A stretch of 64,000 nt of DNA from Streptomyces sp. NBC_00353 (GCF_036108815.1 NZ_CP107985.1:4898001-4962000), one strand, 5' to 3'. Shown: positions 48,265 through 56,646, counted from the stretch's first letter. Made by a program: numbers and translations. Notes: generated by a model from the sequence alone, not told the origin.

Positions 48265-49197
48265 GTGAAACACGTCATCGCCCTCGATGTGGGCGGCACC
48301 GGAATGAAGGCCGCCCTGGTCGGGGCCGACGGCACCCTGCTGCACGAGGCCCGGCGCGCGACCGGCCGGGAGCGCGGGCCCGACGCCGTCGTGGAGTCGA
48401 TCCTCGCCTTCGCCGCGGAGCTGCGCGCCCACGGCGAGGAACAGTTCGGCGAGAGTGCCGCCGCGGCCGGTGTCGCCGTGCCGGGCATCGTCGACGCGGA
48501 GAACGGGATCGCGGTCTACGCCTCGAACCTCGGCTGGCGCGACGTACCGATGCGGGACAAGCTCGGCGAGCGGCTCGGCGGAGTGCCCGTCGCGCTCGGC
48601 CACGACGTCAGGACCGGTGGCCTCGCCGAGGGCCGGATCGGCGCGGGCAAGGGCGCCGACCGCTTCCTCTTCGTGCCGCTGGGCACCGGTATCGCCGGGG
48701 CCATCGGCATCGCAGGCAGCATCGAGGCCGGTGCGCACGGATACGCGGGCGAAATCGGGCACATCGTGGTCCGGCCGGACGGGCCGGACTGCGGCTGCGG
48801 ACAGCGCGGCTGTCTGGAGACCCTGGCCTCCGCCTCCGCGGTCAGCCGCGCCTGGGCCGCCGCCTCGGGCGACCCGGAAGCCGATGCGGCGGACTGCGCG
48901 AAGGCCGTCGAGTCGGGCGATCCCGCGGCCGTACGGGTCTGGCAGAACGCGGTCGACGCGCTCGCCGCCGGGCTGGTCACCGCGCTCACCCTGCTCGACC
49001 CGCGCACGCTGATCATCGGTGGCGGGCTCGCCGAGTCGGGGGAAACCTTGTTCGTACCACTCCGTGCGGCCGTCGAGGAACGCGTCACGTTCCAGAAGCT
49101 GCCCCACATCGTCCCGGCGGCCCTCGGGGACACCGCTGGATGCCTGGGCGCAGGGCTGCTCGCCTGGGATCTTCTCTCCACGGAGGTATCCGCCTGA
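48265..49197 (+). CDS. nagK: ROK-family N-acetyl-amino-sugar kinase (NagK type)
   Basis: A 310-residue ROK kinase. The phosphate-binding start is HVIALDVGGTGMKAALV; the second block is AVPGIVDAENGIAVYASNLGW; the ATP region is FVPLGTGIAGAIGI; the ROK zinc motif is EIGHIVVRPDGPDCGCGQRGCLETLASASA with CxCGxxGCxE. It phosphorylates GlcNAc (or GalNAc) in the cytoplasm. GTG 48265 is preferred because the upstream in-frame region contains the dre site and does not resemble ROK N-termini. A TGATG overlap couples it to nagA. By sequence alone GlcNAc and GalNAc kinases cannot be separated. Confidence 0.93.
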   Translation: MKHVIALDVGGTGMKAALVGADGTLLHEARRATGRERGPDAVVESILAFAAELRAHGEEQFGESAAAAGVAVPGIVDAENGIAVYASNLGWRDVPMRDKLGERLGGVPVALGHDVRTGGLAEGRIGAGKGADRFLFVPLGTGIAGAIGIAGSIEAGAHGYAGEIGHIVVRPDGPDCGCGQRGCLETLASASAVSRAWAAASGDPEADAADCAKAVESGDPAAVRVWQNAVDALAAGLVTALTLLDPRTLIIGGGLAESGETLFVPLRAAVEERVTFQKLPHIVPAALGDTAGCLGAGLLAWDLLSTEVSA

Positions 49198-50351
49198 TGG
49201 CCGGACGCGCAGACAGCACGGTTCTCGCAGGGGCCAGGGTGGTTCTTCCCACCGGGACCGTCGAGAACGGGCGGGTGATCGTCGAGGGCACCCGGATCGC
49301 CGGCAGTCCACATGAAGACGCCCGGACCGTCGATCTGACCGGCCACTGGGTCGTGCCCGGCTTCGTCGACATGCACAACCACGGCGGCGGCGGCGCGTCC
49401 TTCACCTCCGGCACCGTGGACGAGGTCCTGACCGGCGTCCGCACCCACCGCGAGCACGGCACCACCACCCTGGTCGCCTCCACCGTCACCGGCGAGATGG
49501 ACTTCCTCGCCCAGCGGGCCGGCATCCTCTCGGAGCTCGTCGAGCAGGGCGATCTGGCCGGAATCCACTTCGAGGGCCCGTTCATCTCGCCGTGCCGCAA
49601 GGGCGCGCACAGCGAGAAGCTGCTGCGCCACCCGGACCCGGCCGAGGTCCGCAAGCTGATGGACGCGGCGCGCGGCACCGCGAAGATGTTCACGCTCGCC
49701 ACCGAACTGCCGGGCGGCATCGAGTCGGTGCGGCTGCTCGCCGAGCACGGGGTGATCGCCGCGATCGGGCACACCGACGCGACGTACGAGCAGACCGTCG
49801 AGGCGATCGACGCGGGCGCCACCGTCGCCACCCACCTGTTCAACGCGATGCCGCCGCTCGCCCACCGTGAGCCCGGCCCGATCGCCGCGCTCCTGGAGGA
49901 CGAGCGGATCACCGTCGAGCTGATCAACGACGGTACGCATCTGCACCCGGCCGCCCTGGAGCTGGCCTACCACCACGCGGGCGCCGCCCGCGTCGCCCTG
50001 ATCACGGACGCGATGGACGCGGCCGGCTTCGGTGACGGTCAGTACCAGCTGGGCCCGCTCGCCGTCGAGGTCAAGGACGGCGTCGCCCGGCTCGTCGAGG
50101 GCGGCTCGATCGCGGGCTCCACACTCACCCTGGACACCGCGTTCCGCCGGGCCGTCACCCTCGACAGGATCCCGGTCGACGACGTCGTGCAGTCCATCTC
50201 CGCCAACCCGGCGCGCCTGCTCGGCGTGTACGACAAGGTCGGCTCGCTGGAGCCGGGCAAGGACGCCGACCTGGTGGTCCTGGACGCGGACTTCACGCTG
50301 AAGGGCGTCATGCGCAAGGGCGATTGGGTCATTGAGCCCCATCTTGGCTGA
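49197..50351 (+). CDS. nagA: N-acetylglucosamine/galactosamine-6-phosphate deacetylase NagA
   Basis: A 384-residue amidohydrolase that removes acetate from GlcNAc-6-phosphate (or GalNAc-6-phosphate). It has the metal-binding VPGFVDMHNHGGGG near residue 58, GIHFEGPFISPCRKGAH near residue 125 (Glu ligand), HTDATYEQ near 191, ATHLFNAMPPL, LINDGTHLHP and the catalytic Asp in LITDAMDAAGFGDG near 265. It is translated by TGATG overlap from nagK. Its substrate is supplied by the kinase upstream and by MurQ (29.4 kb), so it may serve both routes. An inverted repeat follows the stop by 38 bases. Confidence 0.95.
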   Translation: MAGRADSTVLAGARVVLPTGTVENGRVIVEGTRIAGSPHEDARTVDLTGHWVVPGFVDMHNHGGGGASFTSGTVDEVLTGVRTHREHGTTTLVASTVTGEMDFLAQRAGILSELVEQGDLAGIHFEGPFISPCRKGAHSEKLLRHPDPAEVRKLMDAARGTAKMFTLATELPGGIESVRLLAEHGVIAAIGHTDATYEQTVEAIDAGATVATHLFNAMPPLAHREPGPIAALLEDERITVELINDGTHLHPAALELAYHHAGAARVALITDAMDAAGFGDGQYQLGPLAVEVKDGVARLVEGGSIAGSTLTLDTAFRRAVTLDRIPVDDVVQSISANPARLLGVYDKVGSLEPGKDADLVVLDADFTLKGVMRKGDWVIEPHLG

Positions 50352-50388
50352 TTCGGCCCATTATTGACGACGGGTCGAATACGTAACG

Positions 50389-50434
50389 AAGAGAAGGCGG
50401 TTGGCCCCGAGGTCTGGGCCGACCGCCGTCTCTT
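50389..50434 (+). terminator. Hairpin after nagA
   Basis: AAGAGAAGGCGGTTGGCCC and GGGCCGACCGCCGTCTCTT pair with two mismatches around an 8-base loop. It probably ends the SIS-nagK-nagA transcript or lets part of the polymerases continue to the kinase and aldolase genes. Confidence 0.85.
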
Positions 50435-50518
50435 TGGCATGATCGCTTCGTAAACAGCAGGGAAAGCGCGTTCTGGCAAGGGATCCGCGCTCCGGCACGG
50501 ATCGAAGGGGTGACCGAG

Positions 50519-51448
50519 GTGATCCTCACGGTCACGCTGAACACGGCACTCGACCTGACGTACGGCGTACCGGCGTTGGTCCCGCACACCAGCCACCGCG
50601 TCGGCGACATCTCCGAACGCCCCGGCGGCAAGGGCCTCAACGTGGCCCGGGTGCTCTCCGCACTCGGCCACGAGACCGTGGTCACCGGCTTCGCCGGAGG
50701 CGCCACCGGAGCCGTCCTCCGCGACCTGCTGGCCGGCCTCCCGCCGCGCGACGCCCTCGTCGCCGTCGCCGGGAACACCCGCCGTACGATCGCCGTCGTC
50801 GACGCGTCCACCGGCGACACCACCCAGCTCAACGAGCCGGGCCCGCTCGTCACCGCCGGGGAATGGGGCGCCTTCCTCACCACGTACCGAAAGCTCCTCG
50901 GCGAAGCGGACGCGGTCGCCCTCTGCGGCAGCCTGCCGCCCGGCATCCACGTCGGGGCGTACGCCGAACTGGTCCGCCTGGCCCGCGCCGCCGACGTCCC
51001 CGTCCTCCTCGACACCAGCGGCGAACCGCTGCGCCGGGGCATCGCCGCCCGCCCCGACCTGATCAAACCGAACGCCGACGAACTCGCCCAGCTCACCGGC
51101 TCCCGCGAACCGCTGCGCGCCACCCGCGACGCCCGCCGCCGCGGCGCGCACGGCGTCATAGCCTCGCTCGGCGCGGACGGCATGCTCGCCGCCACACCCG
51201 ACGGCACCTGGCGGGCCACGCCGCCCGCCAGGGTCGCGGGCAACCCGACCGGAGCGGGCGACTCCGCAGTGGCCGGACTGCTGTCCGGGCTCGTCGAGGG
51301 CCTGAGCTGGCCGGACCGGCTGCGCAGGGCGGTGGCACTGTCAACGGCGACGGTGCTGGCCCCCGCGGCCGGGGAGTTCGACCGGGCGGCGTACGAGGAG
51401 CTGCTGTCGCGCGTCCGTGTCGAGGAGTACGCACCGACGACGGCCTGA
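50519..51448 (+). CDS. PfkB-family sugar-phosphate kinase (1-phosphofructokinase / tagatose-6-phosphate kinase type)
   Basis: A 309-residue ribokinase-fold kinase. It starts VILTVTLNTALDLTYGVP, has GGKGLNVARVLSALGHETVVTGFAGG (about residues 35-60), SLPPGIHVGAYAELVRLARAADVPVLLDTSGE, LIKPNADELAQLTG and the catalytic NPTGAGDSAVAGLL near 245. The LTVTLNTALD opening is that of LacC/FruK enzymes acting on phosphorylated ketoses. GTG 50519 rather than GTG 50510 is decided by GAAGGGG placed eight bases ahead. It is followed 72 bases later by a class II aldolase, so tagatose-6-phosphate to tagatose-1,6-bisphosphate is a good fit. Confidence 0.9.
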   Translation: MILTVTLNTALDLTYGVPALVPHTSHRVGDISERPGGKGLNVARVLSALGHETVVTGFAGGATGAVLRDLLAGLPPRDALVAVAGNTRRTIAVVDASTGDTTQLNEPGPLVTAGEWGAFLTTYRKLLGEADAVALCGSLPPGIHVGAYAELVRLARAADVPVLLDTSGEPLRRGIAARPDLIKPNADELAQLTGSREPLRATRDARRRGAHGVIASLGADGMLAATPDGTWRATPPARVAGNPTGAGDSAVAGLLSGLVEGLSWPDRLRRAVALSTATVLAPAAGEFDRAAYEELLSRVRVEEYAPTTA

Positions 51449-51519
51449 GCCGCGGAACCGCCCGGCACCATCCCTCAGTCCAGCACCATCCCGCACCATC
51501 AGAAGTTTCAGGGGGCAGC

Positions 51520-52368
51520 ATGCCGCTCGTCAGCACCGGTGAACTCGTCTCGGCGGCCCAGGCCGACCGCCGCGGGATCGCCGCCTTCAACGTCATCACG
51601 CTGGAGCACGCGGAGGCCATCGCCGCGGGCGCGGAGCGCGCCGGGGCGCCCGCCATCCTGCAGATCTCCGAGAACGCCGTGAAGTTCCACGGCGGCCGGC
51701 TCTCCGCCGTCGCCGCCGCGGCGGCCGCCGTCGCCCGTGCCTCCAGCGCGCCGCTCGCCCTCCACCTCGACCACGTCGAGTCCGTCGACCTGCTGCACCA
51801 GGCGCACGCGGAGGGCTTCGGCTCGGTGATGTTCGACGCCTCGAAGCTTCCGTACGAGGAGAACGTGCAGGCCACGGCCGATGCGGTGGCCTGGGGCCAC
51901 GAGCGCGGGATCTGGATCGAGGCGGAGCTCGGCAAGGTCGGCGGCAAGGAGGGCGAGGCCCCGCTCGACGCCCACGCCCCCGGCGTCCGCACGGACCCGG
52001 CCGAGGCAGCCGCCTATGTCGCGGCGACCGGCGTGGACGCGCTGGCCGTCGCGGTCGGCTCCTCGCACGCCATGACGGAACGCACCGCCGCCCTGGACCA
52101 CGCCCTGATCGGGCAGCTGCGCGACGCGGTGACGGTCCCGCTGGTGCTGCACGGCTCCAGCGGCGTCCCGGACGACGAGATCCGCCAGGCGGTCGCCTCG
52201 GGCATGCGCAAGATCAATGTGGGCACCGCCCTGAACACGGCATTCACGGGCGCGGTGCGCGCCTACCTGGCCGAGAACCCGACGGGCGTCGACCCGCGCA
52301 AGTACCTCGTCCCGGGCCGCGAGGCGATGGCCGCGACGGTGGCGGGATTCCTGGCGCTGATGGGCTGA
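51520..52368 (+). CDS. Class II ketose-bisphosphate aldolase (GatY/KbaY type)
   Basis: A 282-residue zinc-dependent aldolase. It has LVSAAQADRRGIAAFNVITLEHAEAIAAGAERAGAPAILQISENAVKF, the catalytic region ALHLDHVESVDLLHQAHAEGFGSVMFDASKLPYEENV with Asp and His ligands, EAELGKVGG, and LHGSSGVPDDEIRQAVASGMRKINVGTAL. It splits a ketose 1,6-bisphosphate into dihydroxyacetone phosphate and glyceraldehyde-3-phosphate. Length and motifs fit tagatose-bisphosphate aldolases as well as fructose-bisphosphate ones; the kinase upstream favours tagatose. GGGGG precedes the ATG at 51520. A strong hairpin follows. Confidence 0.9.
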   Translation: MPLVSTGELVSAAQADRRGIAAFNVITLEHAEAIAAGAERAGAPAILQISENAVKFHGGRLSAVAAAAAAVARASSAPLALHLDHVESVDLLHQAHAEGFGSVMFDASKLPYEENVQATADAVAWGHERGIWIEAELGKVGGKEGEAPLDAHAPGVRTDPAEAAAYVAATGVDALAVAVGSSHAMTERTAALDHALIGQLRDAVTVPLVLHGSSGVPDDEIRQAVASGMRKINVGTALNTAFTGAVRAYLAENPTGVDPRKYLVPGREAMAATVAGFLALMG

Positions 52369-52410
52369 GGAGCCACCGGGCGGCCGGTCGGAAGAGCCGG
52401 CACAGAAGAA

Positions 52411-52463
52411 CTGCCCTACGTCCTCGTCCGAACCGTCGCGGTTCGGAAGAAGGCGTAGGGCAG
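52411..52463. terminator. Bidirectional terminator between the aldolase and surface-protein genes
   Basis: CTGCCCTACG pairs with CGTAGGGCAG, and inner TCCGAAC with GTTCGGA around a CGTCGCG loop. The long interrupted stem sits between two convergent genes. Confidence 0.93.
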
Positions 52464-52480
52464 ATCGGTTCCGGGAGTAC

Positions 52481-53476
52481 TCAGCCCTTGGCCGACGTGA
52501 CCTCGAGCCAGTCGAGGATCACGTCGCACTGGTTGCCGGTCTCGCACGAGATCTTGATCTCGTTGTCGCCCTGGTTCAGAGTCACCGGCGCCCACGTGGT
52601 CTGCCAGTTCTTCTCCCAGTTCGGGTCCGAGGACTTCACGAAGTTCTTCAGACCGATGGGCTGGCTGTTGGCCTTGCCGTTGACCGTCAGCGTGGCGTTG
52701 GCGTCCTTGGCCGGGATGGCGTACCGCACAGTCAGCCGGTACGACCCCGCCGTCTTCATGGACGCCTTCCAGGTCACCGAGGACCCCGGCTGGTTGAAGC
52801 CGGTGACGTACACGCCGTCCGCGCCCTCGGCGCCCTTGATGGTCTTCTCGACCGTGGCCGTGCCGCCCAGCTTCAGCGTCGCCGCGTCCTGCTTCGGCAG
52901 CTCCACCGGAGCTTCGGAGGACGACCCGGTGTCCTTCGGCTTCGGGGACTCGTCGACCTGACCGGCGGCACCGGCCGAGGTGGCGGCCTCGTTCTTCTTG
53001 TCGTCGTTGCCGTCGCCGGTCATCAGCGCGGCACCGATGCCGATGACCACGACCGCGACGACCGCGACCGCACCGATCAGCAGACCCTTGTTGTTGGGAC
53101 CGCCCTTGCCGGGGCCACCGGTCCGGCCACGGCCGCCCTGCGTCGCGACCGGTGCGGTGGGCGCACCACCGGGGTAGGTCTCGGGGGCGGCGTACTGCGC
53201 ATTCGGCCCGCCGTAGGGCGGCTGCGGCTGACCGTACGGTGCCTGCGGCTGGCCGTACGGCTGCTGCTGCGGCACCTGCTGCCCGTACTGGCGCTCGCCC
53301 ACGGTCCGGACCTGGTTGTACGAGGTCCTCGGCACGCCGGGCTGCGAGACCGGACCCGGGTAGCCGTATCCGCCCTGCCCCGGCGACTGAGCGCCGGCCG
53401 CCTGTCCGTCCTCGTACAGGTAGCCGAACGGATCGTCGTCCTCGGGTGTGTTTGCGCCGTTGTTCCCGGCCGTCAT
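52481..53476 (-). CDS. Membrane-anchored protein with a carbohydrate-binding (CBM6/35-like) domain
   Basis: A 331-residue protein. The first about 110 residues are a low-complexity Gly/Pro/Gln/Tyr-rich cytoplasmic region with PYGQPQ repeats. One membrane helix (LLIGAVAVVAVVVIGIGAAL) lies near residues 130-150. An acidic linker follows, then a beta-rich domain of about 130 residues (TVEKTIKGAEGADGVYVTGFNQPGSSVTWKASMKTAGSYRLTVRYA...ILDWLEVTS) that looks like a CBM6/CBM35 lectin. The domain should face the wall and bind a polysaccharide. ATG 53476 is decided by GAGGAG upstream. A role in wall or surface polysaccharide contact is inferred. Confidence 0.85.
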   Translation of the reverse strand: MTAGNNGANTPEDDDPFGYLYEDGQAAGAQSPGQGGYGYPGPVSQPGVPRTSYNQVRTVGERQYGQQVPQQQPYGQPQAPYGQPQPPYGGPNAQYAAPETYPGGAPTAPVATQGGRGRTGGPGKGGPNNKGLLIGAVAVVAVVVIGIGAALMTGDGNDDKKNEAATSAGAAGQVDESPKPKDTGSSSEAPVELPKQDAATLKLGGTATVEKTIKGAEGADGVYVTGFNQPGSSVTWKASMKTAGSYRLTVRYAIPAKDANATLTVNGKANSQPIGLKNFVKSSDPNWEKNWQTTWAPVTLNQGDNEIKISCETGNQCDVILDWLEVTSAKG

Positions 53477-53651
53477 CCCTGGGTCACTCCTCACCATGTC
53501 GCCAGCCGTCGCCGAAAAATCGCCAGCCGTGGCCGACCGGCCGAGCCTACCTCGAACGGAGCACACCAAGAATTGCCGTTGGCCTCCGGGGCCACTCACT
53601 CACCGTGGTGGGGGTACGGCGACGGATGCCGGAACGGACCTGTCGTGAACG

Positions 53652-55313
53652 TCAGCCGGCCCTGCGGTGAACCTTCGACCGGGACCGCTTTTCCACGTAC
53701 ATCCGCTGGTCGGCGGAGCGCAGCACCTCTTCGGCGGTCATGCCGCAGCCGGCCCAGCCGATCCCGAAGCTCGCCCCGACCCGCACCGCACGACCATCCA
53801 CCCGAATGGGCGGAATAATGGCGTTTCGGAGACGTACGGCCAGATCCGCGGCATCTGCGGCGCCGAGCCCGTCCGCGAGGACGACGAATTCGTCACCCCC
53901 GAGCCGTGCGACGGTGTCGCCGTCGCGCACACAGGTGGTGAGCCGGCGGGCGACCTCGATCAGGACGGCGTCACCGGTGTGGTGCCCGAAGCGGTCGTTG
54001 ATCGACTTGAAGCCGTCGAGGTCACAGAAGAGGACCGCGAGCCCCTTCGCCCCCTCGTCGCTCTCGTCGTCGGGTGCCACGGCGTGCACATGGTGGTCGT
54101 ACGGGCCGCCGGCCACCGCGTCGGCCTCGAAGCCGTCGGCACGGAAGCCGTGCACGCGGCCCTCCGCGTCCTCGACGTCGCCGTAAGCCGCGTCCAGCGC
54201 CTCCACGGCGGTGGTGGTGGCCGCCGCGTGCGGGCGCTCGCAGAGCCGGGCGCTGAGCCGCGCGCGCAGCTCGGCACTGTTGGGCAGTCCGGTCAGCGCG
54301 TCGTGCGAGGCGCGGTGCGCCAGATGCAGCTCGTGGCGCTTGCGCTCCTCTATGTCCTCTACATGGGTGAGAAGGAAACGCGGGCCGTCGGCGGTGTCCG
54401 CGACGACGGAGTTGCGCAGCGAGACCCAGAGGTACGAGCCGTCCCGGCGCCCGAGCCGCAGCTCGGCGCGGCCGCCCTCGGCGGACGTCCGCAGCAGGGT
54501 GCCGACGTCCTCGGGGTGGACCAGGTCGGCGAAGGAGTAGCGGCGCAGTACGGAGGCGGGGCGGCCGAGCAGCCGGCACAGGGCGTCGTTGGTGCGCAGC
54601 AGCCTGCCGTGCTGGTCACCGCCCATCTCGGCGATGGCCATGCCGCTGGGGGCGTACTCGAAGGCCTGGCGGAACGACTCCTCGCTGGCCCGCAGCGCCG
54701 CCTGTTCGCGTTCGAGCCGGACCAGGGCGCGCTGCATGTTTGCTCGGAGCCGGGCGTTACTGATCGCAATGGCCGCCTGCGACGCGTACATCTGGAGAGC
54801 CTCGCGGCCCCACGCGCCGGGGCGGCGGCCGTTGCGCGGGCGGTCGACGGAGATGACGCCGAGGAGGTCCTGCCCGCCCCCGGACGCGTACATCGGGGCG
54901 TAGAGCCGGTCCTGCGGGTGCCACTCGTCCTCGAAGCGGGGCTCGGGGCCCTCGGTGTGCCACTGCGGTACGTCGTCGTCGAGGAGGACCCAGCCGTCGG
55001 TGTGCGGTATGAAGCGGAGCCCGTCCCAGCACTCACCCATGGCCAGCCGGCGATCCCACGAGGTGCGGGAGCCGACGCGGCCGGTGATCAGGGCTTCGGC
55101 GGCGGAGTTGCCCGCGAAGGCGGCGACGACGAGATCACCGTCGGGACGGACGAGGTTGACGCAGGCCAGCTCGTATCCGAGACCGGCGACGATTCCGTCG
55201 GCCACGGTCTGCAGTGTGTCGGCCAGGCTCCGCGCCGTATTGAGATCGGCGACGGCCTGATGCAGCTGCCGCATCGTCGCTAGACGGACGTACGGCTCCG
55301 ACTCGGCCTCCAT
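53652..55313 (-). CDS. cdgB: GAF-PAS-GGDEF diguanylate cyclase, CdgB-like
   Basis: A 553-residue protein. A GAF domain (about residues 25-190) is followed by a coiled-coil-like stretch, a PAS domain (about 215-335; SFRQAFEYAPSGMAIAEM...RYSFADLVHPEDVG) and a GGDEF domain (about 345-540). The active site is RLGGDEF; five residues before it is RDGD, the RxxD inhibitory site, so the enzyme should be product-inhibited. It makes cyclic di-GMP, which in Streptomyces acts through BldD to delay development. CdgB of S. coelicolor has this domain order and length, as I recall. ATG 55313 lies near a GAGGCCGAG. An intergenic region with Crp-like and BldD-like sites lies upstream. Confidence 0.93.
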   Translation of the reverse strand: MEAESEPYVRLATMRQLHQAVADLNTARSLADTLQTVADGIVAGLGYELACVNLVRPDGDLVVAAFAGNSAAEALITGRVGSRTSWDRRLAMGECWDGLRFIPHTDGWVLLDDDVPQWHTEGPEPRFEDEWHPQDRLYAPMYASGGGQDLLGVISVDRPRNGRRPGAWGREALQMYASQAAIAISNARLRANMQRALVRLEREQAALRASEESFRQAFEYAPSGMAIAEMGGDQHGRLLRTNDALCRLLGRPASVLRRYSFADLVHPEDVGTLLRTSAEGGRAELRLGRRDGSYLWVSLRNSVVADTADGPRFLLTHVEDIEERKRHELHLAHRASHDALTGLPNSAELRARLSARLCERPHAAATTTAVEALDAAYGDVEDAEGRVHGFRADGFEADAVAGGPYDHHVHAVAPDDESDEGAKGLAVLFCDLDGFKSINDRFGHHTGDAVLIEVARRLTTCVRDGDTVARLGGDEFVVLADGLGAADAADLAVRLRNAIIPPIRVDGRAVRVGASFGIGWAGCGMTAEEVLRSADQRMYVEKRSRSKVHRRAG

Positions 55314-55411
55314 TGCTCGCACTCCCCGAGACCTCGACAGCACTCCACGTTTCTATCGACGTACTTGTTCGCAGTGTCACCGCCACTGAATCACAGTGAG
55401 CTGTGCACCCG

Positions 55412-55424
55412 GTACACAGGGTCA
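55412..55424. promoter_or_regulatory. BldD-like site upstream of cdgB
   Basis: GTAC-ACAGG-GTCA fits the BldD pattern TnAC-N5-GTnA except for the first base. BldD is reported to bind cdgB in Streptomyces, so this is a candidate site; its distance from the start (about 100 bases) is plausible. Confidence 0.35.
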
Positions 55425-55439
55425 ACAAATATTGCGCTC

Positions 55440-55455
55440 TGTGACTCAAGTCACA
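55440..55455. promoter_or_regulatory. Crp-like site upstream of cdgB
   Basis: TGTGACTCAAGTCACA is a perfect 16-base palindrome that fits the Streptomyces Crp pattern GTG-N6-GNCAC exactly. It lies about 127 bases upstream of cdgB. Confidence 0.6.
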
Positions 55456-55640
55456 ACAGATGATGAAGGGTTGCGAGCCGTGCACCCAGGTGGCCCGTCC
55501 GTTTCTTGAACGCAAATCTGTACGTTGCAGTACGTTGCACCGCGCCGTCCCGGCACGTCCCCGTCGGCCCGGAGTCCTAGGACCCCTCTGGTCCCCTGGC
55601 CCGATGCGGCGGCCCACGGCCCGCGGCTAGCGTGCCCGTT

Positions 55641-56204
55641 GTGTTGCAGACGAAGCCCCCCACCCCGCGGTCCGAGCCCATCCCCCATGCTGAGGGGGTG
55701 AGCAACGACGAGTTCCGCGGCGCCCTCGCCCGGCTGGCCGCCGGCGTGGTCCTGATCACCGCCCAGGAGCCGCCGCTCGACGAGAACGGGCGCGGCGAGG
55801 ACGTCGGCATGACGGCGACCGCCTTCATGTCCGTGTCGCTGGACCCGCCGCTCGTCCTGGTGAGCCTGCGCAACGGCTCCCGGATGGACGACCTGCTCGA
55901 CGAACAGCCGGTGTGGGCGGTCTCCGTGCTGTCGGAGAGCCAACGGCACATCGCGGGACGGTTCGCGATGAAGGGCCGGATCAGCGACCGGCTGCTGTTC
56001 CAGGACATCCCCTATGTACGGGGGGAGGTGTCGAGCGCACCGCTGATCGGCGGGGCCCTCGCCACCCTGGAGTGCCGTACGGAGCAGCGGGTGCCCGCGG
56101 GCGACCACACGCTGGTGATCGGACGGGTGCTGAGCGCGGCGCTGCCGAGCGCGGACGGCGGGCCGCTGACCTACTTCCAGGGGCGCTACCGGCAGCTGGG
56201 CTGA
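55641..56204 (+). CDS. Flavin reductase-domain protein
   Basis: A 187-residue FMN-binding split-barrel flavoprotein of the flavin reductase-like family. It has FRGALARLAAGVVLITAQ, GMTATAFMSVSLDPPLVLVSLRNGSRMDDLL and FQDIPYVRGEVSSAPLIGGALATLECRTEQRVPAGDHTLVIGRVL, the last with the usual GDH at the metal/flavin end. It probably transfers hydride from NAD(P)H to flavin for an unknown monooxygenase. The start is uncertain: GTG 55641 is favoured because TAGCGT at 55628-55633 lies seven bases before it (leaderless). GTG 55632 and GTG 55698 are alternatives. Confidence 0.8.
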   Translation: MLQTKPPTPRSEPIPHAEGVSNDEFRGALARLAAGVVLITAQEPPLDENGRGEDVGMTATAFMSVSLDPPLVLVSLRNGSRMDDLLDEQPVWAVSVLSESQRHIAGRFAMKGRISDRLLFQDIPYVRGEVSSAPLIGGALATLECRTEQRVPAGDHTLVIGRVLSAALPSADGGPLTYFQGRYRQLG

Positions 56205-56220
56205 ACCCCGGCGTCCTTGT

Positions 56221-56646
56221 TCACCAGTCGCGGCCGGAGCGGCCGCGCTTCGTGTCGCCGCGCTGCTTCTTCTCGCGCAGCCGGCGTTCGTTGATCCCAC
56301 GCGGGATCCTGGTCTTGCGGCGCGGCTTGGGGGGCGGCGCCGTGGCCTCGGCCAGCAGGGATGCGAGACGGACGAGGGCGGTCTCGCGGTTGCGCCACTG
56401 GGAGCGGTGCTCCGACGCCCGCACCGTGACCACGCCGCCCACCAGCCGGCTCTCCAGCCGCTGGAGCGCCCGGTCCTTCCACACCTCGGGAAGCGCGTCG
56501 GTCGCCGCGAGGTCGAAGCGGAGCTCCACCTGGGAGTCACTGGTGTTGACGTGCTGACCGCCGGGCCCGGAGGACCGCGAGAAACGCCACATGAGCTCGG
56601 CCTCCGGCAGGGAGACCGAACCGCGGATGACATAGGGCCCGGACAT
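56221..56646 (-). CDS. arfB: Ribosome rescue hydrolase ArfB (YaeJ)
   Basis: A 141-residue protein with the release-factor-type GGQ loop: FSRSSGPGGQHVNTSDSQVELRFDL (residues about 22-46). The C-terminal tail from about residue 105 is very basic (PKPRRKTRIPRGINERRLREKKQRGDTKRGRSGR). The tail enters the empty mRNA channel, and GGQ hydrolyses the stuck peptidyl-tRNA, so this is a rescue factor for stalled ribosomes. The length is the usual one. ATG 56646 is used; ATG 56655, nine bases upstream, is also possible. It is convergent with the flavin reductase gene with 17 bases between. Confidence 0.94.
   Translation of the reverse strand: MSGPYVIRGSVSLPEAELMWRFSRSSGPGGQHVNTSDSQVELRFDLAATDALPEVWKDRALQRLESRLVGGVVTVRASEHRSQWRNRETALVRLASLLAEATAPPPKPRRKTRIPRGINERRLREKKQRGDTKRGRSGRDW

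Larger units (their letters stand above)
55314..55640. other. Divergent regulatory region between cdgB and the flavin reductase gene
   Basis: About 325 bases with no gene. It contains a perfect Crp-like palindrome (55440-55455), a BldD-like half-site pair (55412-55424), and a 9-base palindrome TCACAGTGA at 55391-55399. The -10 of the flavin reductase gene is at 55628-55633. Confidence 0.6.

Noticed and set aside
55681..55700. Start of the flavin reductase at GTG 55698
   Set aside because: A CCCCC-ATGCTGA-GGGGG hairpin covers the site and the GGGGG is too close to serve as a ribosome site; the -10 spacing favours GTG 55641, though this is not certain.
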